DNA of 64,000 bases from DASYKT01 sp035995185 (GTDB lineage Bacteria > Acidobacteriota > Blastocatellia > Pyrinomonadales > Pyrinomonadaceae), in assembly GCA_035995185.1 (NCBI GenBank), contig DASYKT010000061.1:62001-126000 (forward strand), read 5' to 3'. Below the pieces are notes generated by a model that did not search any database, was not told the DNA's origin, and saw only the letters and a program-made list of their open reading frames with translations. Shown here piece after piece: positions 26,140 to 35,393 of this stretch. Position 1 is the stretch's first letter, and each line of letters starts with the position of its first letter. The position numbers and the translations under genes were made by a program.

Positions 26140-28623
26140 TTATTTTTGTTTCCCAATGAGGTTGGTCTTGTCGATATTATACCTGTCGATAGCCTGACGG
26201 TGAAGCGCACCTTTGCCTTCATCGCCCGTCTCGGTGTACAGGGTCTGCAGCGTGCGATGGTTTTTGATAATTTCCGATAGTATCTCGGTATTTTGCGGAT
26301 CGTCCCGGTAGATATTTTCCTGGAGCGCCAGCGCTTTTTCTATTTCGTCGATCTCGTTTTTCTTTTCTCCAAGCGATCTCCAGATATTTGCGATCGCCAT
26401 ATAGGAAAAAGCGATGTCAGAGCGCACCTCTTTATTATTTCTATCTTCGGCCTCCATTTGAGAAAGTATTTTCATGCATTGCCCGATCATCGTCATCGCG
26501 TCTGTGCGCTTTCCGTTTCGCGCATAGCTTTCCGCTAGATTGATAGAACCCATGGCGAAATTTCGCTGGTAAGAAATATTGTTAGGCTCGGATTCAAAAA
26601 GTTTCCGCGACATTTCAAAAGAAGCCAGATGGAATGGCAGCCCCTGCGCATAGCGTTCGGCGGCTTTTTGTTTATCTCCGGTTTTTTCCGCCGCATCGCC
26701 CAGCCAGGTATAGGTCGTGCCCAGCCGCTGGTTGACGCGCATATTATTTCTGATCGCTTCTTTATCATCGGGAAAACCCGCGAGCAATTCTTTGCTGAGA
26801 CCCAAAGCCTGTTCGTACCAGGGAAGTTTGGATTCGACCGTGCCGGTTGAATCGCCCGAAAGCATCAGAAGCGTTGCTTTCTGCAATTTGTAACCGGTGT
26901 TTCCCGGATCGGCGCTGACGAGTTTCTCCTGCACCCTCAGGGCTTTTTCCAGCGTGGGAAGCTTGTCCGGATCTGAAGTGCGCATGTATATCTGAAACAA
27001 AGCCTCGTAGGCTTTGACCAGATCGAACTGAAGGCCGTTATTATTTCCGCCAATATTTCTGCCGGTGGCAGCGGCGCTTTCCAAAAGCGCGACGGCTTTG
27101 CGGTAGCTTTCGACCGCGCCGGCGGTGTCGCCGATATTCGCCGCGTAAGCTTTCCCCTGAACGTCGCCCAGCTTGAGGTAAGCCAGCGCGAGTTCACGCT
27201 GAAGCGCCGGATCGTTGGCAGATTCATTGGCCAAGCTGTCCAGGTATTTGGTGGCGTCTTTGACCAACAGTTCGCGAACGGAAGTGGAACCGGGCAGCGC
27301 CGCGATGGCGTCGTGATATTTAAAGATCACCGAGTTTGCCAGTTCGCGCACTTCGGTAAAACGATTCTCCGCCAATACTCTTTGCTGCTCGGCCCGCCGC
27401 GCCTGCCACACCGCGATAGCGATGCCGGCGCAGAGCGAAAGAAAAACCAGGACGGCGGCGATCAGCGAAACTTTATTGCGCCGCGCGAATTTGCTAAAAC
27501 GATAGGAAAAAGTGTCGGGCCGCGCGGAAACCGGTTGTCCCGCCAAATACCGTTTTATATCTTCGGAAAATTGTTCGACCGAGCGGTAGCGCCGTAAAGG
27601 CTCTTTCTGCAATGATTTAAGAGCGATGTTGTCGAGGTCGCCTTTCAGATTCGAATTTTTTAAGTTCGATCCTTTGGGCGCCGCTGCGGTAGACACCGAT
27701 GCCGTATCGCTGGGTTTGCGCGGCTGTGTGTTTGCGATCAGCTCGATCAGCTCCGGGTAACTTTTCCCGGACGTCTGATACGGGCGCTCACCGGTAAGCA
27801 GTTCGTAAAGCACGACCCCGAGCGAATAAACATCGCTGACCGTCGTGACCTTTTCGCCGCGAATTTGCTCCGGCGACGCATAGGCCGGCGTCATCATTCC
27901 GAGCTGCGTGGCGGTTCCATCAGGGCCCGGCGTTTCCTGTGAGTCGGCGTTTAAAACTTTTGCGATGCCGAAATCGAGCAATTTAACGCTGCCATCCCCG
28001 GTTATCAAAATGTTCGAAGGTTTCAGATCGCGGTGCACGATCAATTGTGAATGCGCGTAGGAAACAGCGGCGCAAACCTGGCTGAAGAGGCCGAGTTTTT
28101 CCGCCACGCCCAGATCGTTTTCGCGAGAGTAAGCATCGATCGGCAGCCCCTCGATAAATTCCATCACGTAGAAAGGCGAGCCTTCCTCGCTGACGCCGCC
28201 GTCAAAAAGCCGTGCGATGTTAGGATGCTGCAGTTCAGCGAGTATCTGGCGTTCGTTGCGAAACCGCCGCACGATCTCGTCCGAATCCATTCCGCGCTTG
28301 ATGATCTTTACCGCGACCCGCTGTGAAAACTGCCCGTCGTCGCGCACGGCTTCATAGACCGCGCCCATTCCGCCCCGCCCGATCTCGCGCACGATCTTAT
28401 AGTTTCCGATCTTTTCCGGAGCTTTGTTCCCGTTTTCCGAAAAGTCGGAAAACGGCGAATGCTGAATTAGACTTTCCTCATCGGCGGCAAACATTTTTCT
28501 CACTTCGGCCAGGATCTCATCGTCGATGGAAGCCGACGAGAGAAATTTCTCCCGCTCCGCCGGGGCAAACTCAACGGCTTCGTCGAAGATCGATTTTATT
28601 TTTTGCCACTTCTCGGGATTCAT
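26140..28623 (-). CDS. PknB-type Ser/Thr protein kinase with TPR-rich extracytoplasmic region
   Basis: The product (827 residues) has a short N-terminal region (MNPEKWQKIKSIFDEAV) like that of the kinase at 60172. The kinase domain spans about residues 81-350: glycine loop IGRGGMGAVYEA, catalytic loop HRDLKPSN, DFG in LLDFGIAK, and SPEQIRG. A transmembrane helix follows at about 385-405 (VSLIAAVLVFLSLCAGIAIA), then a long helical TPR-like region to the end (LALAYLKLGDVQGKAY and similar). It should phosphorylate proteins on the inner face in response to an outer signal; targets are unknown. The ATG at 28623 is chosen over a TTG ten codons earlier. A sigma-factor gene lies 73 bases upstream, and that gap is filled by a palindromic repeat. 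Confidence 0.9.
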   Translation of the reverse strand: MNPEKWQKIKSIFDEAVEFAPAEREKFLSSASIDDEILAEVRKMFAADEESLIQHSPFSDFSENGNKAPEKIGNYKIVREIGRGGMGAVYEAVRDDGQFSQRVAVKIIKRGMDSDEIVRRFRNERQILAELQHPNIARLFDGGVSEEGSPFYVMEFIEGLPIDAYSRENDLGVAEKLGLFSQVCAAVSYAHSQLIVHRDLKPSNILITGDGSVKLLDFGIAKVLNADSQETPGPDGTATQLGMMTPAYASPEQIRGEKVTTVSDVYSLGVVLYELLTGERPYQTSGKSYPELIELIANTQPRKPSDTASVSTAAAPKGSNLKNSNLKGDLDNIALKSLQKEPLRRYRSVEQFSEDIKRYLAGQPVSARPDTFSYRFSKFARRNKVSLIAAVLVFLSLCAGIAIAVWQARRAEQQRVLAENRFTEVRELANSVIFKYHDAIAALPGSTSVRELLVKDATKYLDSLANESANDPALQRELALAYLKLGDVQGKAYAANIGDTAGAVESYRKAVALLESAAATGRNIGGNNNGLQFDLVKAYEALFQIYMRTSDPDKLPTLEKALRVQEKLVSADPGNTGYKLQKATLLMLSGDSTGTVESKLPWYEQALGLSKELLAGFPDDKEAIRNNMRVNQRLGTTYTWLGDAAEKTGDKQKAAERYAQGLPFHLASFEMSRKLFESEPNNISYQRNFAMGSINLAESYARNGKRTDAMTMIGQCMKILSQMEAEDRNNKEVRSDIAFSYMAIANIWRSLGEKKNEIDEIEKALALQENIYRDDPQNTEILSEIIKNHRTLQTLYTETGDEGKGALHRQAIDRYNIDKTNLIGKQK

Positions 28624-28630
28624 AAGGTAT

Positions 28631-28694
28631 GGAGCGTAGACTTTAGTCTGCAAAAAAGAAGCCGAATAAATTCGGCGCTCCGTGTCTGCGCTCC
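28631..28694. repeat. Palindromic repeat filling the sigma/kinase gap
   Basis: Contains AGACT-TT-AGTCT and GCCGAAT-AA-ATTCGGC hairpins enclosed by GGAGCG and CGCTCC, then a further CTGCGCTCC. It occupies nearly all 73 bases between the sigma stop and the kinase start. Confidence 0.75.
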
Positions 28695-28696
28695 AC

Positions 28697-29257
28697 TTAC
28701 TTCATCTGCGCCATTATCCAGGCCTTTGCGCTGCGCCATTCACGGTTTATGGTAGCTTCGGAAATTTTCAGAACATCGGCAGTTTCCGCGACAGACAAGC
28801 CGCCGAAAAATCTTAATTCGACGATCTTCGATTGTCTCTCATCCATCTCCGCCAGCCGATGCAATGTTTCATCCAGCAGCAGGACATCGAGGCCAGCTTC
28901 GCCGGCCGGGCCGCCGCTGATCTCTTCCATCGAAATAAGAGTTTCCCCGGCGCCGCGTTTTTGCGCCTTTTTCTCGAGGGCGTGATTTACCAGAATGCGC
29001 CGCATCATTTCGGCCGCGATGGAGAAAAAATGCGCTCGGTTATTCCAATCGACGGAGTGCTGTCCGATCAGCCGCAGGTAAGCTTCGTGCACCAGCGCCG
29101 TCGGCTGCAGCGTGTGGTTAGCGCGTTCGTCGGCCAACTGGTGCGAAGCCACCCGGCGCAGTTCTTTATAAACGACCGGAAAGAGCACGTCCAGCGCTTC
29201 TTTGTCGCCCTTTTGGGCTTTGTTCAATAGCTGTGTAACTTCAGATATTTCAGTCAT
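28697..29257 (-). CDS. ECF-like sigma-70 family factor (TIGR02999-type)
   Basis: A 186-residue sigma factor. Region 2 runs over about residues 10-100, with YKELRRVASHQLADER, HTLQPTALVHEAYLRLI and NRAHFFSIAAEMMRRILVNH. These are hallmarks of the sub-family that in Acidobacteriota and Planctomycetes sits next to Ser/Thr kinase genes. Region 4 is at about 135-185 (LRFFGGLSVAETADVLKISE, then TINREWRSAKAW). It directs RNA polymerase to an unknown regulon. The kinase gene follows on the same strand, so activity is probably linked to phosphorylation rather than to a classical anti-sigma factor; that is inference from genome context. No zinc-finger anti-sigma gene adjoins it. Confidence 0.9.
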   Translation of the reverse strand: MTEISEVTQLLNKAQKGDKEALDVLFPVVYKELRRVASHQLADERANHTLQPTALVHEAYLRLIGQHSVDWNNRAHFFSIAAEMMRRILVNHALEKKAQKRGAGETLISMEEISGGPAGEAGLDVLLLDETLHRLAEMDERQSKIVELRFFGGLSVAETADVLKISEATINREWRSAKAWIMAQMK

Positions 29258-29356
29258 TTACAACGAATTAACTTTTAACGGCTGCGGCCTGGGGTTAGCA
29301 AATTTTGCCACAAATTTATCTCAAACTAAAGAAAGAATGGTTTTTTATGACACTTT

Positions 29357-29385
29357 TTGCAGAAAAATCCTGCGATTTATATAAA
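29357..29385 (+). promoter_or_regulatory. Probable sigma-70 promoter for the PQQ-propeller gene
   Basis: TTGCAG (29357-29362) and TATAAA (29380-29385) are separated by 17 bases. Initiation would be near 29392, ahead of the ribosome binding site GGAGA at about 29417 and the ATG at 29428. Confidence 0.5.
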
Positions 29386-29427
29386 AGGCGAAATTTCGCG
29401 AGAAAAAACACATTCGGAGAACCTGCA

Positions 29428-31311
29428 ATGCAAAACAAAATTGAATTTCTGAAAAGCGAGCTTTCGCTAAAAAGAAAGATCTACATAGCTTTAATAATGG
29501 CGGTGCTGGCTTTTGTCGCCACGGTCGTTGCAGCTATTACAGTTCGTGCCGACACACCGCTTTGGTCCTTCAAAGGCGCCAAGTGGTACTCGATGATGGA
29601 GACGGGAAACGTGATGGTCGGACTGCCCAGCGGCGTCACGATGCTCGATGGCGAAAACGGCAAAACGCTGTGGCAGCGCAGCGACCTCGGCGAAATAAAA
29701 GAAACCGAGTACACCGAGCTTTCCGGCACGCCGCTCGTTCTCATTTCAGATAATTCCGGTTTTGCGCAGCGAAAAACAAAACTCACCGCGCTCGATGTGC
29801 TGACCGGCGAAACCGTCTGGCAGACGGACAAGATGCTCGGCTTTACCGTGCAGGTTTCTCCCATCTATGAACGCGACATGATCGTCTTTCTCACCATCAG
29901 GGACAACCGCATCAATAAAGACAAACCGGACATTTTCGCCTTGAAAATGTCGACCGGTGAATTGCTCTGGCAAAACGAGTACACGGAAAAAGTCGATCTC
30001 TACGGCGTGGAAAAGAAAAAGCGCGGTGGCGCGGGCGCAATGTTTTTAGGCAGCGGCGGCGGGGCGAGCGACCGTTTTGATCTGAGCGGCGAAAACCCGC
30101 CGATCTTTGACGGCGATTCGATGTATATGACCTATGCGGGACTCCATCGCTATAGTCTTTCCGACGGCAAGCTGGTCTGGAAAACTCTTTACGATGTTAC
30201 CGACGGCTCACTCAAAAACACCAACGGCCAGGCCATCGTCGATGGCGACACTATTTTTACCTCGGCGCAGGGGATCATCCGCGCGGTCGATAAAAGTAGC
30301 GGCGCGCTTAAATGGACGACCAAGGATTTTGGCAAGGGCGGCATAGGCGAGATGCTGCTTTATGGCGACACGATCTACGGACGGATGGGCGGGCAATTTT
30401 TCAGCGCCAAAAAAGGCGAGTGGCAAAAGAAAACTCCCATCGGCGTCGTCGCCCTGAACAAAGCCAGTGGCAGCACTAACTGGATCTATGAAGGCGCGAA
30501 AAATTCCATCACCAATATGGTCGTTTTGTCACAGCAAAACGTTTTGATGATCGGCGATGAAAAAAATCTCATCGGGCTCGATCTCGGCAGCCAGGGCAAA
30601 GTTAAAGAAGCTTACAAGGTCCCGCTGAAATTCAAATTTAAGGTCGGCGCGGCGGCTACCGCCGGAAAGGTAGCGGCGGTCGCTCTGGGCGGCGTCGGCG
30701 GATTTTTCAAAAAAGGCGCGGACACGACCGACGAACCCATCTCTCTGGTGCGCCAGGAAAACGGCACCGTGGTGGCACGCGGCCGCCAGCACCTGCTCGC
30801 TTTTGACCCTGCCTCGCGGCAAATAACCTGGTCAACCAAATACGAAGCGCCCGGCATTGACGGCTGGCAATCTATTGTAATGACTGCTCTTACGGTTACC
30901 GCCGCGGCGCTTTCGCAAGCGGTCGAGGCCCAGCATTCCTACAACGGCAATTACAATTCTGCCTACCGCGAAAACAACCGCTTTCTGGGTCTGATGACCA
31001 ATTATCAGCAGTTTATGTCGAAAAAATATTCGTCATCGAAACAGAGCGGAAACATCTATTACGTGCTCACGAGTTTAAAGACGAAAGACGACAAAGGCTC
31101 GGGCCTTGTGGGCGTAAATCTGCTTTCGGGCCGCGGCATCAGCCAGATAATCTTTAAAGATAAATCGCCCGATTACGAAGTGGATGAAACCGCCGGACGT
31201 CTGTTCAATATGAACAAAGGCGAACTTTCCGCTTACAGCATCAACGAACAAACCGAGCAAGGCGCAAGCAGCGACGACGATGACGACAAAAAAGGCGACA
31301 AGGATAAGTAG
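29428..31311 (+). CDS. Membrane-anchored PQQ-binding-like beta-propeller protein
   Basis: The product (627 residues) has one hydrophobic segment at about residues 17-42 (ALIMAVLAFVATVVAAITVR), then a propeller of PQQ/pyrrolo-quinoline-type repeats: LDGENGKTLWQRSDLGE, LDVLTGETVWQTDK, LKMSTGELLWQNEY, ALNKASGSTNWIYEGAK and others. There is no dehydrogenase catalytic motif, so it is more likely a structural or binding protein of the periplasm. The C-terminus is very acidic (SSDDDDDKKGDKDK). Low-complexity KFKFKVGAAATAGKVAAVAL near residue 400 interrupts the propeller. The start is set at 29428 by the GGAGA upstream. Function unknown beyond the fold. Confidence 0.8.
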   Translation: MQNKIEFLKSELSLKRKIYIALIMAVLAFVATVVAAITVRADTPLWSFKGAKWYSMMETGNVMVGLPSGVTMLDGENGKTLWQRSDLGEIKETEYTELSGTPLVLISDNSGFAQRKTKLTALDVLTGETVWQTDKMLGFTVQVSPIYERDMIVFLTIRDNRINKDKPDIFALKMSTGELLWQNEYTEKVDLYGVEKKKRGGAGAMFLGSGGGASDRFDLSGENPPIFDGDSMYMTYAGLHRYSLSDGKLVWKTLYDVTDGSLKNTNGQAIVDGDTIFTSAQGIIRAVDKSSGALKWTTKDFGKGGIGEMLLYGDTIYGRMGGQFFSAKKGEWQKKTPIGVVALNKASGSTNWIYEGAKNSITNMVVLSQQNVLMIGDEKNLIGLDLGSQGKVKEAYKVPLKFKFKVGAAATAGKVAAVALGGVGGFFKKGADTTDEPISLVRQENGTVVARGRQHLLAFDPASRQITWSTKYEAPGIDGWQSIVMTALTVTAAALSQAVEAQHSYNGNYNSAYRENNRFLGLMTNYQQFMSKKYSSSKQSGNIYYVLTSLKTKDDKGSGLVGVNLLSGRGISQIIFKDKSPDYEVDETAGRLFNMNKGELSAYSINEQTEQGASSDDDDDKKGDKDK

Positions 31312-31319
31312 ATAAAAAT

Positions 31320-31405
31320 GTTTCGTGTGATTCGTAGTTAAGTTTTTGATGCCCTTCATAACAAGCTCGAAATTTAGCCACGAATTACACGAATCACACG
31401 AATAC
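31320..31405. repeat. Dispersed palindromic repeat, TTCGTGG family, copy 3
   Basis: TTTCGTGTGATTCGTAGTTA faces TAGCCACGAATTACACGAAT across a 40-base loop. It lies between the propeller gene and the next gene of the run. Confidence 0.8.
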
Positions 31406-31439
31406 AGATCCGGTCAGCAATGTCTTTACGAAAATAAAT

Positions 31440-33389
31440 ATGGCTCAGCAGGAAACTTCAAGCAACTTCACTGTACGCGACGTAGTACTGGTTATTTTTG
31501 CGGTCCTGGCAATCTTACTTTTTACGGTTTATGGAAAAGCCCAGTCGCCGGGCCTTTCGCGCTGGGCGCTGGGACGCCCCGCTCTGCTGATAGACATGCC
31601 CGCCGATCCCGGCAGCGGCGGGGTCGCCTGGGCCGAACGCCCTATCTATTCCATCTTTCCCAATTCCTGGTCGGCGGAAGGCAGCGGCGTGCGGATCGAG
31701 GTCGCCCGAATTTATACGACAAAAGGTCCGGCTGAACTTTTGGCCGAGGTCGGGCAGAAAATAAACACGCCGATGACGCCGCGCGGGCGCGGAGATCTTT
31801 CCGGCCGCGAGTTCGTCAATTTTATGAAGGCCACGCGGATGGCGGCGGTCATCGGAAAAGACGAGGGCATTTTTGGCGGCGCCAGCTGGGTCGTGATGGC
31901 CACCTACAAAGATCAGGCGGGTCAGGCATTGGCCGGCGCGATCTTTGACTCCATCAAGGTCGAGCGCGAAGGCAATCGTCACTGGGCGCTGCGCAGTCTC
32001 GGGCCCACGTTTCTCGCCGCGGAACTTCCGTTCGAACTTCTGCAGCAAAAAAGAAGTTCGGATAGCGATGACAAGGGGGGCATGGCGCGTTATGAATCGA
32101 GCTTTGACGGGATGGACATCAAGGTGATCAGCCAATCGCCCGGCGAAAACATGGTGTTTGAAAGGGAAGCGACGCTAAAAGACATTGCCGAAGACGAGCG
32201 CGCAATGCCCGGCGTGACAAATTTCACTTCGACCCGCGACAAATACAAACTCGGTACGCGCGAAGGCGATATCATTACCAAAAATTTCAAGCGCGGCTAT
32301 CGCAGCTACCGTGTCTATGAAATTGTTTTTATCGAAAAACGCAGCGCCCTTACCGTCAGCATTCAGATCGACCCGGTGCGCGCCGATCACCAGGCCACCA
32401 CCGAGCGCATACTTCGCACCCTAAAAACGACCCAGAATACGATCTACGGCTGGAAGACCTACGCCGTCGGTAATCAGGGTCTCTATGTCGATCTTCCGGT
32501 TGCGCCGACCGCGCCGCGGCAGATGAATTCCGTCACCATCTACGAATCGAACACTCCGCTGGCGATGGTTGAAATGCGCGAGCTTGAGGTCGGGTTTCCT
32601 TCTGCCCACAATCCCGACTTTGCCGCTAAGCAATATTTCGAAATGCAGCAGGCGCTAAACAGCAAGGCGAGTTTTCAGCTGCAAAGTATCGACAAACTTT
32701 TGATCGACGGAATGGAAGCGCGCCTGGTCAAGGCCACCTGGCAAAACGGCAAGGAAACAAATTTCCGGCAGATACTGACGATCTACGGCTATCAGACGCA
32801 GTGGATCGTCGACATGCTCGCCAGCAAAGAGACCGCCGAATATATGGAGCGCGTGATGCAGAGCGTCCGCGTCAAAGTAAATTTTCCGCCCGCCGCCGTC
32901 AGGCAATCTTTCGGCACCATGGGTGTTTCGTTTCTAGTGGGCGATCAGCGCCTGGAACCGCAGATCAAACAAGATCCTACGGATCCCGATTTTACCCGCG
33001 AAGAATCGGCGACCGCCCAATACGGCAACTCGATACTGATGGTCTATGAAATGAATTTCAAAAACCAGTCACCCGAGATCAATGACGAGCGCGGAAAACA
33101 TTTTATGGATTCATTTCTTAATGGATTAGGCAAAGGCGCGGGAATTACCCTGACCGCCAAACAGCGCAACAGCTTTCCGATAAATATCGACGGGGTCGAA
33201 GGCCGGCACATCATCTACGACGTTACGGCCAGCGTCATGAAACCGGGCGCGGTCATTCAGGCCGATTTCGTAATGCTCGGGCAGGATAAAAAACTCTGGA
33301 CGGCGATCGTCATCACAAATTACGAGGGCGGGCTTTCCGCCCGTTTTAACCGCGCGCGGATCTTAAATTCATTGCGGGTGGGAATGTAA
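31440..33389 (+). CDS. Exported protein of repeated domains, function unknown
   Basis: The 649-residue protein has one membrane-spanning or signal segment (about residues 13-34). After it, about three to four similar domains of some 150 residues each run to the end. Each carries a pattern of a Leu-Pro start, a GxEGxxI or IDGMEARLVKATW-like core strand and a closing helix with a leucine-rich pattern (ERILRTLKTTQ, YMERVMQSVRVKV, FNRARILNSLRVGM). This pattern resembles the PsbP/DUF1795-type fold, a resemblance by eye only. No catalytic motif is visible. It is in a run with TPR genes 16 bases and about 675 bases downstream, suggesting an envelope complex. Confidence 0.75.
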   Translation: MAQQETSSNFTVRDVVLVIFAVLAILLFTVYGKAQSPGLSRWALGRPALLIDMPADPGSGGVAWAERPIYSIFPNSWSAEGSGVRIEVARIYTTKGPAELLAEVGQKINTPMTPRGRGDLSGREFVNFMKATRMAAVIGKDEGIFGGASWVVMATYKDQAGQALAGAIFDSIKVEREGNRHWALRSLGPTFLAAELPFELLQQKRSSDSDDKGGMARYESSFDGMDIKVISQSPGENMVFEREATLKDIAEDERAMPGVTNFTSTRDKYKLGTREGDIITKNFKRGYRSYRVYEIVFIEKRSALTVSIQIDPVRADHQATTERILRTLKTTQNTIYGWKTYAVGNQGLYVDLPVAPTAPRQMNSVTIYESNTPLAMVEMRELEVGFPSAHNPDFAAKQYFEMQQALNSKASFQLQSIDKLLIDGMEARLVKATWQNGKETNFRQILTIYGYQTQWIVDMLASKETAEYMERVMQSVRVKVNFPPAAVRQSFGTMGVSFLVGDQRLEPQIKQDPTDPDFTREESATAQYGNSILMVYEMNFKNQSPEINDERGKHFMDSFLNGLGKGAGITLTAKQRNSFPINIDGVEGRHIIYDVTASVMKPGAVIQADFVMLGQDKKLWTAIVITNYEGGLSARFNRARILNSLRVGM

Positions 33390-33405
33390 ATCCTCAGGAG
33401 AAAAA

Positions 33406-34008
33406 ATGAGAAACACGCTCAGAATAATTTTGCTTTCAATTTTTTTAATGCTGGCTGGCGCGATCTCCGCTGCAGCTCAAACGACCCCGCAGACACACGA
33501 TGAATTTGTCGAGGCCGGACGGCAAGCCGCCGTTAAAGGTGATTTCAACGGCGCGGTCCAATGGTATTCCAAAGCCATCGCCGTTAGCCCGGACGATTAC
33601 GACATTTTGTACGCGCGGGCCGGAGCGTATGCGGTCCTCCAAAAATACGATGAGGCCGTCAAAGACCTGAACGTCATATTGAATGCGCGGCCGGAAAATA
33701 TTGACGTGCTGTACGCGCGCGCCACCTATCTGAATGCCAAAGGCGATTATAAGAAGGGTTTTAAGGACGCCGAGGCCCTGCTAAAACTCAAGGCCGATCA
33801 CGCCGGCGGCTATCAGGCCAGGGGCACCGCCTACGCCGGGCAGAAGAAATGGAAAGAAGCCGAAGCCGATCTGAATAAATCGATCAGCCTCAATCCTAAT
33901 GATCCCGGCACTTATTTGGTTCGCTCCGCGGTTTATACCGGCCTCGGCATGGCGGCGCAGGCCCAGGCAGATAAATTAAAAGCCGAGCAGCTCCAGCGCG
34001 GCAAGTAA
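33406..34008 (+). CDS. Exported TPR-repeat protein
   Basis: A 200-residue protein with a signal peptide (about residues 1-24, ending ISAAAQ). At least four tetratricopeptide repeats follow (AVQWYSKAIAVSPDDYDILY, AVKDLNVILNARPENIDVLY, AEADLNKSISLNPNDPGTYL). TPRs form a superhelix for protein-protein contacts, here in the periplasm. Start codon preceded by AGGAGAAAAA. It starts 16 bases after the preceding gene, so the two are almost certainly one operon. Partner unknown. Confidence 0.85.
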   Translation: MRNTLRIILLSIFLMLAGAISAAAQTTPQTHDEFVEAGRQAAVKGDFNGAVQWYSKAIAVSPDDYDILYARAGAYAVLQKYDEAVKDLNVILNARPENIDVLYARATYLNAKGDYKKGFKDAEALLKLKADHAGGYQARGTAYAGQKKWKEAEADLNKSISLNPNDPGTYLVRSAVYTGLGMAAQAQADKLKAEQLQRGK

Positions 34009-34064
34009 TTTGTGCGGCCGGCGGTTATCGCTAAAAAACTTCCAACAGGTTCTAAGGCACACGC

Positions 34065-35006
34065 ATGAAATACATATTCCTGATCATCATTATATTTACC
34101 GGCCTGTCCGGCGGGGATGTATTTTCTCAGGAACCGTTCAAATACCAGGGTGTGAAACTTACTACGCCGCAGATGTTCTCCCGGACGGCGGAGCGGTTGA
34201 GGCTGGAATGGGTAAAGAATAAAGCGGCCGCAAAAGGCGAGCTGAAACGGAATCCCGATGTGATGATGCTGCTGCAAAAATGTGTCGAGCTTTTCCCGGG
34301 AAACCTGACCTGCAGTTTGAAATTTATCGAGGCATATGACGGCCATACAAAGGAACGCGGTTTTTATGGCAGCGCCGCGGATAAAGACGCGCAAAAATAT
34401 CTGATCGCGGCCTTGACCGGATTATTAATGGCAAATCCAAAGAATGATTTTGCTTATTACCGCCGGGGAATACTCTATTTTGAACTCGGGCAATACGAGC
34501 TTGCGATCGCGGATTTTTCAGAGAATATCCGGCTTTCCAAAACTGCGGGCGCCGGCGATTACTGCGTCCGCGCCCGCGTCTACATGGCAATAAAAAAGTA
34601 CGATCCGGCAATCGCGGACTATAAGAAAGCCCTGAGCTTCGGGACCGGCAGCGCCGAGGCGGCGCAGGGCCTGATCAATATTTATCTCGAACAAAACAAG
34701 GGCGAAGACGCGCTTTCGGTGGTTAACTCGATGATCGGGGGCGACGGTGAAGTAAAGGGGGGCTGGATCGAAGAACGCAGCCGGGTCTACACCGCGATGA
34801 AAAAATACGACTTGGCGATGAAAGACGTCGATGAGCTGGAAAGGCTTTGGCAGGGCAGCGCGAATGTTTTTTATAACCGCGGCCTGGTCTTTGCGGCGCA
34901 AGGCGAGAAAGAAAAAGCCATCGCTGAATTTCGCAAGGCTTACGAAAAAATGCCCTATGACCCGAGATTTAAAGAAGCCCTGGAAAAACTGGGTGTAAAG
35001 CCTTAA
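34065..35006 (+). CDS. Exported TPR-repeat protein
   Basis: A 313-residue protein with a short signal peptide (MKYIFLIIIIFTGLSGGDVF) and about five TPR units, among them AIADFSENIRLSKTAGAGDY, AIADYKKALSFGTGSAEAAQ and AIAEFRKAYEKMPYDPRFKE. It lies 56 bases after the other TPR gene with AAGG about 7 bases before the ATG, so it probably belongs to the same transcript. Function is protein binding in the envelope; the partner is not known. Confidence 0.83.
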   Translation: MKYIFLIIIIFTGLSGGDVFSQEPFKYQGVKLTTPQMFSRTAERLRLEWVKNKAAAKGELKRNPDVMMLLQKCVELFPGNLTCSLKFIEAYDGHTKERGFYGSAADKDAQKYLIAALTGLLMANPKNDFAYYRRGILYFELGQYELAIADFSENIRLSKTAGAGDYCVRARVYMAIKKYDPAIADYKKALSFGTGSAEAAQGLINIYLEQNKGEDALSVVNSMIGGDGEVKGGWIEERSRVYTAMKKYDLAMKDVDELERLWQGSANVFYNRGLVFAAQGEKEKAIAEFRKAYEKMPYDPRFKEALEKLGVKP

Positions 35007-35393
35007 CTCGGGTACGGAAGACGATAAGCACCAGACCTTACTTAAATTCCTTCCTGTATCAAAAACATTCAAAAAAAGCATCCTTTCTGTATGTTCCCAG
35101 ACTAAATAAAACCCGAATTTTATTTAAGCTGTTCTATCGCATCTGTACGGGGTATCGAGTGCTGTTTGTAAGTGCCTGATAACGCGCGGGTTAATTAGAC
35201 GCGGATGTCGCGTAAAAGAGGCGGAATTTTAGCACGAAAATTGCTGTGCACTGAATTTATTACCGCGCGCAGGTCGTAAGCATATTTTCTCCGGGATCTT
35301 TCAGATCTGCGTCGTCTTTTTACTTAAAAAACCGACACTGTGGTTTAAGTGCCAAATGGTTTGCACAAAACAAGGATGAAGTTCGGGGGATCT
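35007..35393. other. Non-coding leader upstream of the large SBBP protein gene
   Basis: About 390 bases with no supported gene. I see no recognisable riboswitch or terminator. The last 20 bases contain GGGGGA, the ribosome binding site of the next gene. Confidence 0.5.

Noticed and set aside
29481..29864. Long minus-strand frame inside the propeller gene
   Set aside because: Antisense shadow of the real gene; the plus-strand frame has the repeat motifs and start signals.
35349..35393. GTG start of the large SBBP protein
   Set aside because: The downstream ATG at 35394 has a GGGGGA ribosome binding site and begins the hydrophobic export segment.
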